A stretch of 64,000 nt of DNA from an uncultured Lachnospiraceae bacterium (GCA_946549035.1 CAMNQH010000004.1:38646-102645), one strand, 5' to 3'. Shown: positions 48,890 through 58,559, counted from the stretch's first letter. Notes: generated by a model not told the origin, from the letters alone. Numbers and translations: made by a program.

Positions 48890-48989
48890 TGCGCTCTCCT
48901 CTCCCTCCACATAATTGGAAAATATTTCCATATTTTACCACAAAATTCGACAAAAAACAAGAATGGCATTTTCGTTGAAAAGCGTTGTC

Positions 48990-49017
48990 ACAGAGGGAAG
49001 GAATGGGGCATATACTA
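48990..49017 (+). promoter_or_regulatory. Candidate sigma-K type promoter (ACA-N16-CATATACTA)
   Basis: ACA 48990-48992, 16-nt spacer, CATATACTA 49009-49017, about 29 nt before TTG start. Confidence 0.5.
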
Positions 49018-49045
49018 TACTGACGTCAGAATTGGGAGAATATCA

Positions 49046-49588
49046 TTGAATCAAAAACAAGATGATTTTTACAGAATGGCCAATGGCAGTTCACAAAAAA
49101 TGCCATTTTATATGACATATCCCATGCAGAACATTTTTCTGGAAGAAGCGGAGTATGAGCGTGATATGGACCGTTTGAAAAGCTTATATCCCAGGGAAGT
49201 ACGGGGAATCCAGGAACGCGTGGAAGAAGAGTGTGACAAAATGGAATATGAAGGCAGCATGATGTTTGATGAATATCCGGACAGATTGATGCTAAAACAG
49301 ATCGTTGACCGTATTTTTCAGGCAGTGTCCCAGCCTCAGGATTTTGAGGCGGAGCAATATGAGGCGGTGGAAGCAAATGAGTTGCGTATGGTAGGCCCCG
49401 GACGTCCTCCGGGCGGTGGAAGGCCGCCGTTTGGGCCGCCTCCCGGACCGCCGCCATTCGGGCCGCCGCCAGGTCCCCCCAGGCCCCCCAGGCCGAATCA
49501 TGGATTGCAAAATTTGATTGAAGTGCTGTTATATAATGAAATGTATAACCGCAGGTGCAGGCATAGAAGGTGCAGACGCTGGTGGTAG
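49046..49588 (+). CDS. Putative spore-coat-like protein with Pro/Gly low-complexity segment and Arg/Cys/Trp tail (TTG start)
   Basis: GPGRPPGGGRPPFGPPPGPPPFGPPPGPPRPPRP; C-terminal NRRCRHRRCRRWW; SD GGGAG before TTG at 49046. Confidence 0.65.
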   Translation: MNQKQDDFYRMANGSSQKMPFYMTYPMQNIFLEEAEYERDMDRLKSLYPREVRGIQERVEEECDKMEYEGSMMFDEYPDRLMLKQIVDRIFQAVSQPQDFEAEQYEAVEANELRMVGPGRPPGGGRPPFGPPPGPPPFGPPPGPPRPPRPNHGLQNLIEVLLYNEMYNRRCRHRRCRRWW

Positions 49589-49602
49589 TAAGTCAATAAG
49601 GG

Positions 49603-49635
49603 AACAGGCGGCTTTTAAGCGGCCGCCTGTTTTAT
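49603..49635 (+). terminator. Intrinsic terminator
   Basis: AACAGGCGGC ... GCCGCCTGTTTTAT. Confidence 0.8.
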
Positions 49636-49745
49636 AGGAATGATGATATGGGCGAAACCCATATAACTTTTCCCTGTTCATTTTTTGGAACTCCTGCTAT
49701 AATGTACCAATAGACAAAACAATATTGGCAAGGAGTTTATTTTTT

Positions 49746-50900
49746 ATGGCGGAAATGAAAGAAATATTAAATAAATATATGGACCAGGAGTTTCGGTCCG
49801 CTGTGTTAAGCAGTCCCCGCAACGCCCAGGGAGGACATAAGATTCAAATTCGCCCGGTGAAGCTAAAGGGTGAAATTGTATGTCAGGCAACGGAGTACAT
49901 CGGGGCAAAGGTGTATCACCATAATTTGCCCTGGCCTTTGGCGATTGAACAGACGGCGGCATGGATGGAGCAATATCGGCAGCTTCAATTATCCGCCGCA
50001 TGGGGACAAGCCCATGTGTGGGTTAGCAAAAAGGGAAAGGTGTCTGTGAAGGAAAAAGCTGGGTGCAGTTGTGTAAAACAGCAGGATTTGTCCCATAATA
50101 GAAAGAAGCGGTATATTTTGGAGCCGGGGCAGAAGGTAGGATTTCTGGAGGATTTGGGTGTTCAGACGAAGGAAGGAAAAATTATAACGGCTCGTTATGA
50201 TAAGTTCCGCCAGATCAACCGGTTTCTGGAATTTGTTGAGGATGTACTGCCCAAGCTTCCCAAAGAGAAGGAAATTACGATTTTGGACTTTGGCTGTGGG
50301 AAATCCTATTTGACCTTTGCCATGTATCATTATTTGAAAGAGTTAAAAGGTCTTGCAGTGAAGATTATCGGGTTGGATTTAAAAGAAGACGTGATTGCCA
50401 ACTGTAATCAGCTGGCAGAAAAATACGGATATAAGGGCCTGCATTTTTATGTGGGTGATATTGCCAACTATAACGGAAGCGACCAAGTGGACATGGTGGT
50501 TACGCTTCACGCCTGCGATACGGCTACCGATTATGCCCTGGACAAAGCGGTTCGCTGGGGCGCGAAGGTGATTTTATCTGTGCCATGCTGCCAACATGAG
50601 CTAAATGGACAGATACAAAACGACATATTGGAGCCGGTGCTGCGGTATGGGTTATTAAAAGAACGGATGGCAGCTTTAATCACAGACGGTTTGCGAGCCC
50701 AGATTTTAGAAAGTAAGGGATATGACGTCCAGATATTGGAATTTATTGATATGGAACATACGCCAAAGAATATTTTAATCCGGGCCGTAAAGAGACAGGG
50801 AAAAGACGGGCGGGAAGATTACCGGCAGTTGATGGAGTTTTTACAGGTAAAGCCCACACTGGCGAGACTGCAGGAGGAAAGGACGGGGCAAAATGGGTAA
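49746..50900 (+). CDS. Class I SAM-dependent methyltransferase
   Basis: ITILDFGCGKSYLTFAMYHYL; VVTLHACDTATDYALDKAVRWGAKVILSVPCCQHEL. Confidence 0.9.
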   Translation: MAEMKEILNKYMDQEFRSAVLSSPRNAQGGHKIQIRPVKLKGEIVCQATEYIGAKVYHHNLPWPLAIEQTAAWMEQYRQLQLSAAWGQAHVWVSKKGKVSVKEKAGCSCVKQQDLSHNRKKRYILEPGQKVGFLEDLGVQTKEGKIITARYDKFRQINRFLEFVEDVLPKLPKEKEITILDFGCGKSYLTFAMYHYLKELKGLAVKIIGLDLKEDVIANCNQLAEKYGYKGLHFYVGDIANYNGSDQVDMVVTLHACDTATDYALDKAVRWGAKVILSVPCCQHELNGQIQNDILEPVLRYGLLKERMAALITDGLRAQILESKGYDVQILEFIDMEHTPKNILIRAVKRQGKDGREDYRQLMEFLQVKPTLARLQEERTGQNG

Positions 50901-53427
50901 AAAGATCTTAAAAGCCATGGTGCTGATGCTGATATTTTTGGCGTCATTGGCAGGCTTGAGTATGCTGACCGACAAAGAAAATGTAGATATGACCTCGGAA
51001 ATGAGGGAAGCTTCTATGCCAGTGATTTATCTCCAGAAAGGAGATACTTATATCAACGAATTGTTCGGCTATAAAGGGGAAATGGACGTAATGAGCATTC
51101 GGGATGTGATTACGCCCTTAGACGCTGATATGGTCTTGCCAGTTACCATACAGACCTTTAAGGTAAGAGTAGAAGAGATTTCTTATCAAGTTCGTACCAT
51201 GGATATGGAGCGGCTTTTGGAGGATAAAAAGATCGATCATTTTACCCAGGAAGACGGTGTGATTGAAACAAAGTTCCAGCTCCAAAATCTGTTGGAAGAG
51301 GAACAGGAATATCGCCTGATTATTACCTTAAAATGCCCGGGAGGAGAGATTCGGTATCATACCAGGGTGATTCGGGCTTTGAATTGGCATGTGGATGATG
51401 CCATTCAGTTTGCCTTGGATTTTCATAAGAAAACCTTCGACCCAGTGGAAGCAGCTCAGCTGGCGCTGTATTTAGAGCCGAATACAGAGGGGGATAATAC
51501 GACGCTGCAAAAAGTAACGATCCATTCCAGCTTGAATCAGGTTGCCTGGGGCTCCTTTGAAGGAGAGGCATTAAAAGACCCGGTTCCCTCGGTGTGGGAG
51601 GTTGGCAGTACCTTTCACACAATTAAATTGAATTATGTAATGGCGGCGAAGGGGGATAACGGAGAAACAGAATTTTACAATGTGGAAGAATATTACCGTA
51701 CCCGGTACAGTGAGGTAAATAACCGCTTATATCTTCTGGACTATGAACGGACAATGGACGAGATTTTCCGGGGAAGCGGCGATCATGTTTCTAAATCCGG
51801 CCTTTTATTGGGAATTCGGGATACGGATGTATCTTATATGGCAAATGAAAATGGAACGATTATCGGTTTTGTACAGGAAGGGGATTTGTGGAGCTATAAC
51901 TGCGCATCAAACCAATTATCTTTGGTGCATAGCTTTCGGGGAATTGAGGGTATGAATGATAGGGAGAACAATCCTAACCACGATATCCGAATTATGAAAG
52001 TCAGTGAAGAAGGCAATATAGATTTTGCAGTATATGGCTATATGAATCGAGGAACCCATGAGGGATATACGGGAATCAGTATTTATCATTATGACAGCGT
52101 GGCAAATACGGTGCAGGAAGAACTATTTATCCAATCCGGGGAGCCTTATCAGCTAATGAAGGAAACTTGGGGGAAACTATTTTATATCAGCGACGACGGG
52201 TATTTCTATATGCTGGCGGAAGACAAACTCTATAAAATCAGACTGGAGGACTGCAGCGCAGAGGTTTTGCGTTCCGGCCTGGGAGAAGAAGACTTTGCGG
52301 CTTCCGGGAACGGCCGGTACATTGCCTGGGTGGAAGATCAGGAGAACCCCATGATAACGGTAACGGATCTGGATACCGAAAGCCAGTGGCAGATAGAAGG
52401 ATCGGGTTCGGAGATTTTAAGACTTATCGGGTTTGTGGACAGCGACCTTGTATATGGCATTGCAAGGCAGGGAAGTACCATCGTATCGGATGAACTTCCC
52501 ATGCATAAGCTGGTAATTGTGGATAAGGAACAGCAGGTGATTAAAGAGTATGAAAAGCCCGGATATTTTATCAGTGATGCTTATGTGGAGTCTTCCACGG
52601 TGTTTTTAGACAGGGTTGTGCAGTACGGCGATATTTTTACAGCGGTAGAAGGAGACGCTATCAAAAGCAGGGAAATCGAAGCTTCCCGGAATATTCAGGT
52701 GGAAACCTTTGTAACGGAACAAAAACAGACTCAGGTCAGGCTGGCCTTAGAACAGGAGCTTTCCGCCAAATCTCCTCAGACATTAATGCCTCAGGAAGTG
52801 GTTCTGGAAAAAAAGAATACCGTAGAGCTTTCGGATTCTGCTTTGGCGGAGCGTTATGTGGTATATGCAGCAGGAGAAATTATTTTGCGTACGCAAAATG
52901 AAGGGGAAGCAATTCGTAAAGCAGATGAGGCGGCGGGAGTAGTCGTGGGGAACCATTACAGGTACTTGTGGCGCAGAGGACGTAGCAGCAGCAGATCGAT
53001 GGCTGACAGTGTGATTTTAAGTCATGAAGAGGCTGGGGCAACGCTGGATAATATGATGCTGCGATGCCTGACGGCAGTATTGAAGGCGGAAAATGTCAGT
53101 TTTGACGTATCCGGTCTGGTGCAGGAGGGTAAAACGCCGGAAGATATTTTACAAGAGGCAATGCCTAACGTCCAGGTGATCAATCTAAGCGGCTGTACGG
53201 TATCCCAGGTCTTATATTATGTAGATCAAGGAGGCGTGATTTTTGCAAGAGGAGAGAATCAGCAGCCCATGTTGATTGTGGGATATGATGAACATAATGT
53301 GATTTTATATGATCCCATAACCAATACCGTGAATAAAAAAGGTCTACAGGACAGCGAGGATTATTTTTCAGCCTCAGGAAATGTGTTCGTGGGATACCTG
53401 AAAAACGGAAATACGAATAACCCTTAA
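50893..53427 (+). CDS. Exported or membrane-anchored hypothetical protein with C39-peptidase-like C-terminal region
   Basis: N-terminal TM; propeller-like middle; QVLYYVDQGGVIFARGENQQPMLIVGYDEHNVILYDPITNTV. Confidence 0.7.
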   Translation: MGKKILKAMVLMLIFLASLAGLSMLTDKENVDMTSEMREASMPVIYLQKGDTYINELFGYKGEMDVMSIRDVITPLDADMVLPVTIQTFKVRVEEISYQVRTMDMERLLEDKKIDHFTQEDGVIETKFQLQNLLEEEQEYRLIITLKCPGGEIRYHTRVIRALNWHVDDAIQFALDFHKKTFDPVEAAQLALYLEPNTEGDNTTLQKVTIHSSLNQVAWGSFEGEALKDPVPSVWEVGSTFHTIKLNYVMAAKGDNGETEFYNVEEYYRTRYSEVNNRLYLLDYERTMDEIFRGSGDHVSKSGLLLGIRDTDVSYMANENGTIIGFVQEGDLWSYNCASNQLSLVHSFRGIEGMNDRENNPNHDIRIMKVSEEGNIDFAVYGYMNRGTHEGYTGISIYHYDSVANTVQEELFIQSGEPYQLMKETWGKLFYISDDGYFYMLAEDKLYKIRLEDCSAEVLRSGLGEEDFAASGNGRYIAWVEDQENPMITVTDLDTESQWQIEGSGSEILRLIGFVDSDLVYGIARQGSTIVSDELPMHKLVIVDKEQQVIKEYEKPGYFISDAYVESSTVFLDRVVQYGDIFTAVEGDAIKSREIEASRNIQVETFVTEQKQTQVRLALEQELSAKSPQTLMPQEVVLEKKNTVELSDSALAERYVVYAAGEIILRTQNEGEAIRKADEAAGVVVGNHYRYLWRRGRSSSRSMADSVILSHEEAGATLDNMMLRCLTAVLKAENVSFDVSGLVQEGKTPEDILQEAMPNVQVINLSGCTVSQVLYYVDQGGVIFARGENQQPMLIVGYDEHNVILYDPITNTVNKKGLQDSEDYFSASGNVFVGYLKNGNTNNP

Positions 53428-53451
53428 GTTTTTACCTTATTCTTCCGAAAT
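53425..53451 (+). promoter_or_regulatory. Candidate sigma-28 (flagellar) promoter
   Basis: TAAGTTTT-N11-TCCGAAAT versus consensus TAAAGTTT-N11-GCCGATAA. Confidence 0.4.
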
Positions 53452-53500
53452 ATTACTTGCAAACGTATTGTTTCGGAAGAATGAAAAACGGGGTATTAGC

Positions 53501-56500
53501 ATGCGGATTGATTACACCGGAAGAAATGAAATTATTACATCGAATACAGGAATAAAAGCAAAAGGGCCTAATACGGTTGAAGCAGGTTCTACAGCCCAGA
53601 CGTCTGGGAAAGAGGAAGGGCATAACAAGACGGGCGGCGCATCTTGTGGATGCGGCGTTATGGCTGCTACAGTAGATAAGGCTCTTTTTTCGTTGGAATC
53701 AGAACTGGAAAAGCTAAAACAGGATGCAAGTTCCATAGATCTGGATCTGATTAAAACACAGATGGCGGTATTATCCAATACCCTTACAGGAGAAGATGCA
53801 AAACATCTTCATGAAGAGGGGTATTCTCTGAATGACGCTCAGGCAGAGACCATAGTGACCGTAATGGATAAGATTAAGATGGAGCTTGCGAAAAGCGGGA
53901 TGGATATCAGCGTGTTCGGGGATGATTTGTCTATGGATCAGTTGGAGGCAATGACCGGAAACGCGGCTTCTGCAGCTCAGATGGCCTCAGATTTAAGACA
54001 GTGTAGTGAAGGGGACATTGCTTATTTGACGGAGCATGAACTGGAACCAACCATAGAGAATCTGTATTGGGCCCAGCATTCTGGCAGCAGCTGTAAAAGC
54101 GGTGATACATCCATGCTTGAGGACGCCAATCTCAAAAGCCAGGTAGAGCAGATCATACAACAGGCTGGACTTTTGGTAAATGAGACAACCTTAGGCTACG
54201 GAGAGCTGTTATTGGGAAACCAAATACCTCTTACGCCGGAGAATATAAGATATGTAGATAAGCTAGCGAACCTTAAGCTGCCTTTGGAGGCCGCAGAAAT
54301 AGAACAGGCAATTTCTCAGGCGGTTTCGGAAGGAAGAGCGCCGGGAGAAGCTTATATGATGGAAGGATTCAGCCTGGGTGAACGGGCGCAGGAGGCTTAT
54401 CAGGTTGTTCAGCAGGCAGACGATGAGACACTTGAGGATGTGGTATCCTCAGGAGAACCGGTTACCATAGAAGCTTTGAGCAACGCCCAAAAGAGGCGGG
54501 ATGCTCTTGCGGATAACGGAACAAAGAATGAAAAAAAGGCCGTACCTTCTGAGCATGTAGCTCCGGAAGTAGGGGATAGCAGGCTAGTTGCAGCCCGGCG
54601 GCAATTGGAAGAAATCCGTTTGATGATGACTTCTCAGGCCAATTACCGTCTGCTGAAAAAGGGAATTTCCATTGAGACAAGAGACCTGGAACAACTGGTA
54701 GAAGATTTGAAAGAAATGGAGAATGATTATTATACGGCGCTGCTGAAAGAACAAGGAGTGGAACCAACACCTGAGAATACAGCCTTGTTTCGGGAGACGT
54801 CAGAGAAGACGGAGGCTCTAAAATGGTTCCCGTCGTATCTGATCGGGAAATATCTTACGGATACGCCTACCATTTCCGGGATGTATGAAAATGGTTCCAA
54901 CTTGAAAGCCTCTTTGGATCAGGCCAATCAGGCATATGAGACCATGATGACTGTTCCAAGAGGGGATCTGGGGGATTCTATCCAGAAGGCCTTTGGAAAT
55001 GTAGACGATATTTTAAAGGATCTTGCGTTGGAACCTACGGCTGCAAACCAGAGAGCGGTTCGGATTTTAGGGTATAATCAGATGGAGATTACACCGGAAC
55101 ATATCGCAGAAGTAAAAGCAGCGGATGAAAAGATGCAGAATCTTTTCCAAAATATGAAGCCTGGGGTAGTCATGGAGATGATACGGGAAGGAATCAATCC
55201 CTTGGAGACAGATCTCAATACGCTGAATCAGAAGGCAGAGGAGATTGGAGCAAGATTAGATCCCGGACAGGAAGAAAAATACAGCAGATATCTGTGGAAA
55301 TTGGAACAGAATAAAGAGATTTCCCAGGAAGAAAAGGAAAGCTATATTGGAATCTACCGTCTTTTGCGCCAGATTGAAAAAACAGACGGCGCAGTAATCG
55401 GAGCGGTTGTGAATCAGGGAGGAGAACTTTCCCTGAAAAATCTTTTGACTGCCATTCGCAGCAAGAAAAGCAAAGGCATGAATGTATCCGTGGACGATGA
55501 ATTTGGAGCTGCAAAAGAAGTCTATCGGAAGGATTTAAGCATTAGCCAGCAGATAGAAGCGTCTTATCAGACCGACTGCGGGAAGGAAGCGTATAAGATG
55601 CTGGAGCCTGAATATGTGGAATCCAGCGTAAGTACCGGAGATTGGCAGGATATGACGCCAGAAGAACTTTTGTGGATGATGAAAGGCCAGCAGCAAGCCA
55701 GGCCGGAGGCGGATGAGCTTTCCTACAGCCGGGAGCTGGAGCTGTTTGAGGCCAATCAGAAAGCGGAACAGGCGGTTCTGCAGATATTGAAGGATTACAA
55801 TCAGCCTGTGGATACCTGGCATATCTTGGCGGCAGGCCAGTTTATTCATAACAGAAATTCTGTGTTCCGGAAGCTTTTTGACAATGAACAAATGAAACAT
55901 AGCCCGGATCTTCAAGCGGCAAAGGAGAAGCTCTTAGAGGAATTTGCAGAAGCGGTTAAGACGCCGGAGGATATGGCAAAAGCTCAGATGGCTTTGGCGG
56001 AGACAGCAGAGCATGTAATGGAAGGAATGATCAATGAGACCGAGATTTCCAGCCTTACGGTGGAAGAGCTGAAGATTGCGAGAACTCAAATACAGCTAAG
56101 CAGCTCCATGAGTAAGGAAGAGAATTACGCCATACCGGTATTGATTGCAGACGAAATGACGAATGTGCAGTTGAAGATCGTACGAGGAAAAAAGACCAGA
56201 GGTATGGTAGACGTCCTATTTGAAACTGAACGGATGGGGAAGGTTGCCGCCCGTTTCACTGTGTCGGAACAGCGGATAGAAGGATTCCTGGCGTCTGACC
56301 GGGAGGAGACCGTAGAGCAGTTCCGGCAGCAGGAGGACTGGCTGAAAGAGCAAATGACCCAAGAGGAAGGACAAAAGCTGCAATTCCATTACGTAAAACA
56401 GGAAAATTTAGATTTGTCGGAATTCGCAAAGGGGCAGCAAAACAGGACGGATGGGCAGCAGAGTCCGGAGGAATATCAGGTTCAGACAAAAGATCTTTAT

Positions 56501-56545
56501 AATATAGCAAAATTATTTATAGAAACTGTAAAACAGACAGCGTAG
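53501..56545 (+). CDS. Large hypothetical protein of flagellar locus (DUF6240-like)
   Basis: Long ORF 14 nt upstream of flagellin; recurring 'xxLEPTxENxxxxxxxG' motifs; DUF name from memory; start set at MRIDYTGRN. Confidence 0.65.
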   Translation: MRIDYTGRNEIITSNTGIKAKGPNTVEAGSTAQTSGKEEGHNKTGGASCGCGVMAATVDKALFSLESELEKLKQDASSIDLDLIKTQMAVLSNTLTGEDAKHLHEEGYSLNDAQAETIVTVMDKIKMELAKSGMDISVFGDDLSMDQLEAMTGNAASAAQMASDLRQCSEGDIAYLTEHELEPTIENLYWAQHSGSSCKSGDTSMLEDANLKSQVEQIIQQAGLLVNETTLGYGELLLGNQIPLTPENIRYVDKLANLKLPLEAAEIEQAISQAVSEGRAPGEAYMMEGFSLGERAQEAYQVVQQADDETLEDVVSSGEPVTIEALSNAQKRRDALADNGTKNEKKAVPSEHVAPEVGDSRLVAARRQLEEIRLMMTSQANYRLLKKGISIETRDLEQLVEDLKEMENDYYTALLKEQGVEPTPENTALFRETSEKTEALKWFPSYLIGKYLTDTPTISGMYENGSNLKASLDQANQAYETMMTVPRGDLGDSIQKAFGNVDDILKDLALEPTAANQRAVRILGYNQMEITPEHIAEVKAADEKMQNLFQNMKPGVVMEMIREGINPLETDLNTLNQKAEEIGARLDPGQEEKYSRYLWKLEQNKEISQEEKESYIGIYRLLRQIEKTDGAVIGAVVNQGGELSLKNLLTAIRSKKSKGMNVSVDDEFGAAKEVYRKDLSISQQIEASYQTDCGKEAYKMLEPEYVESSVSTGDWQDMTPEELLWMMKGQQQARPEADELSYSRELELFEANQKAEQAVLQILKDYNQPVDTWHILAAGQFIHNRNSVFRKLFDNEQMKHSPDLQAAKEKLLEEFAEAVKTPEDMAKAQMALAETAEHVMEGMINETEISSLTVEELKIARTQIQLSSSMSKEENYAIPVLIADEMTNVQLKIVRGKKTRGMVDVLFETERMGKVAARFTVSEQRIEGFLASDREETVEQFRQQEDWLKEQMTQEEGQKLQFHYVKQENLDLSEFAKGQQNRTDGQQSPEEYQVQTKDLYNIAKLFIETVKQTA

Positions 56546-56559
56546 AGGAGAGAAGATAC

Positions 56560-58068
56560 ATGAAAGTAAATCATAATATGTCGGCAATGATCGCCAATAA
56601 CCAGCTTTTAAGAAATGAAACAGGATTAAGTGAATCGATTGAACGCTTGTCTTCTGGACTTAAGATTAATCATGCGTCGGATGATCCGGCAGGAATGGCA
56701 ATTTCTACAAAAATGAAAGCCCAGATTAAAGGCTTGGATCAGGCTTCCAGAAATGCTTCTGACGGCGTTTCGGTATTGGATGCGGCGGACGGAGCTTTAG
56801 AGGAAGTTACCGGTATGCTTCAGAGAATGCGGGAATTGGCGGTCCAGGCGGCTAACGACGGCGTATATTCCAAGGAAGATCAGGACGCTATCCAGCTTGA
56901 AATTGAGTCTTTGACCGATGAAATTGGACGTATTTCTACAGATACGGAATTTAATACAAAGAAGCTTTTGGACGGAAGTTTAGATCAGCGCGTCTATGTG
57001 GACAGCCGTGAGATTCACAGAATTGATATTTCAGATTCCGTTTCCTCTGGTATGTATACCATAAATATGACACAGGACGCCAGACAGGCAGTGCTTACCG
57101 GAAACACCATTAATGCAGCGGGAGATATCCCTGCCGGGGTAATCAGTATCAATGGCGTAGATGTGGAGATTACGGAAGGCCAGGATTTGGACAGTGTATA
57201 TGAAGCCCTGCGGGATGCGGCAGAACGAGGCGAGGTAAATATATTCGCAGCAGATGATTTAACGCATACAGACGGCAAGCCCGAGAATGCAGGATATGTT
57301 CCGGGAGATTTTGCAGCAGGAAAATATCTGGTGTTTGTTTCAGACCGTTACGGAAGTTCTACGGAGATGAATATTACCTGCGATAACCAGTTTTTGGCAG
57401 ATTACCTGGGAATTTCCACCAATGTAACGGTAAGAGGGCTGGATGCGGAATTGAGCCTGGATCAAGGATTTTCCAAACAGGCAAGTTATGTATGTGATGG
57501 AAATCAAGTGACAATTACGGATCGTAATGGGTTTAAGCTTTCATTTGAAGCGGATCCGGGAGTGACCGGAACTACCTTTGCAGACAAGGGTGTGGATGAT
57601 GTTGCGGCGGATGTAGAAGCTTCAGAACCGGTGGATGCTCCTGTTAAGGAACTTAATTTTGATGTAACGGAAATCGGAACTATGACGCTGCAGATTGGGG
57701 CAAACGAGAACCAGGTAATGGAGGTACGTATACCTGCAGTATCTCCGGAATCCTTGTATATTGACAAAGTGAACGTGTGCACTGTTACAGGTGCAGACCG
57801 GGCGATTGCGACCTATGACCGGGCGATTGCCAAGGTCAGCGAATCCAGGTCGCGCTTGGGCGCTTATACCAATCGGTTGGAACACGCAGTTGCCAGCTTG
57901 GACGCTACGGAGGAGAATATGACCGCTGCATTGTCCCGGGTGGAAGATGTGGATATGGCGGAAGAAATGTCTACGTATACACAGTATAACGTATTGTCTC
58001 AGGCAGCTACGTCGGTGCTGGCTCAGGCAAATGATATTCCTCAGCAGGCTCTTCAGTTACTGCAGTAA
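56560..58068 (+). CDS. Flagellin
   Basis: N-term MKVNHNMSAMIANNQLLRNE...SSGLKINHASDDPAGMAIS; C-term TEENMTAALSRVEDVDMAEEMSTYTQYNVLSQAATSVLAQANDIPQQALQLLQ. Confidence 0.98.
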   Translation: MKVNHNMSAMIANNQLLRNETGLSESIERLSSGLKINHASDDPAGMAISTKMKAQIKGLDQASRNASDGVSVLDAADGALEEVTGMLQRMRELAVQAANDGVYSKEDQDAIQLEIESLTDEIGRISTDTEFNTKKLLDGSLDQRVYVDSREIHRIDISDSVSSGMYTINMTQDARQAVLTGNTINAAGDIPAGVISINGVDVEITEGQDLDSVYEALRDAAERGEVNIFAADDLTHTDGKPENAGYVPGDFAAGKYLVFVSDRYGSSTEMNITCDNQFLADYLGISTNVTVRGLDAELSLDQGFSKQASYVCDGNQVTITDRNGFKLSFEADPGVTGTTFADKGVDDVAADVEASEPVDAPVKELNFDVTEIGTMTLQIGANENQVMEVRIPAVSPESLYIDKVNVCTVTGADRAIATYDRAIAKVSESRSRLGAYTNRLEHAVASLDATEENMTAALSRVEDVDMAEEMSTYTQYNVLSQAATSVLAQANDIPQQALQLLQ

Positions 58069-58082
58069 GAACAGGAGCAGAT

Positions 58083-58559
58083 ATGGAAGCTACCCAGAAA
58101 AAAGAATTTACCAGACGCATTAGCAACAGCAATCGCGGCGAATTGATTGTGGTGATATACGATATCTTTTTTGCTTATGCAAAGGAGGCCAGAGAGGCTT
58201 ATGAGAAGCAAGACCATGACGCCTTTTTGGCCGGCCTGCGGAAGGCTCAGCAGGCCGTTAATCAGCTAAAAGACGGTTTGGATTTCCGGTATCCCATAGC
58301 AAAAGAGCTGTATCCTTTGTATCAGTTTGCACTGAGACAGATATCTTCTTGTTTTTATCAGAGAGATACCAAAGGCCTGGAGGCGGCAGAAAAGGTTCTG
58401 AAGAACCTGTATGCAGGCTTTGTAGAAGCAGCAAAACAGGATACCTCAGAACCTTTGATGAAGCATACTCAGCAGGTTGTGGCCGGGATGACCTACCAAA
58501 AAGGGAGCCTGACGGAGACCCTTCAGGATCCCAGCAGTTCCAGAGGATTCTTCGCGTAA
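58083..58559 (+). CDS. fliS: Flagellar export chaperone FliS-like
   Basis: NSNRGELIVVIYDIFFAYAKEA...; position directly after flagellin. Confidence 0.8.
   Translation: MEATQKKEFTRRISNSNRGELIVVIYDIFFAYAKEAREAYEKQDHDAFLAGLRKAQQAVNQLKDGLDFRYPIAKELYPLYQFALRQISSCFYQRDTKGLEAAEKVLKNLYAGFVEAAKQDTSEPLMKHTQQVVAGMTYQKGSLTETLQDPSSSRGFFA

Noticed and set aside
49390-49500. GGPPP-rich segment as a microsatellite or sequencing artefact
   Set aside because: It keeps the reading frame, is followed by a sensible C-terminus and terminator, and such segments are common in coat-like proteins.
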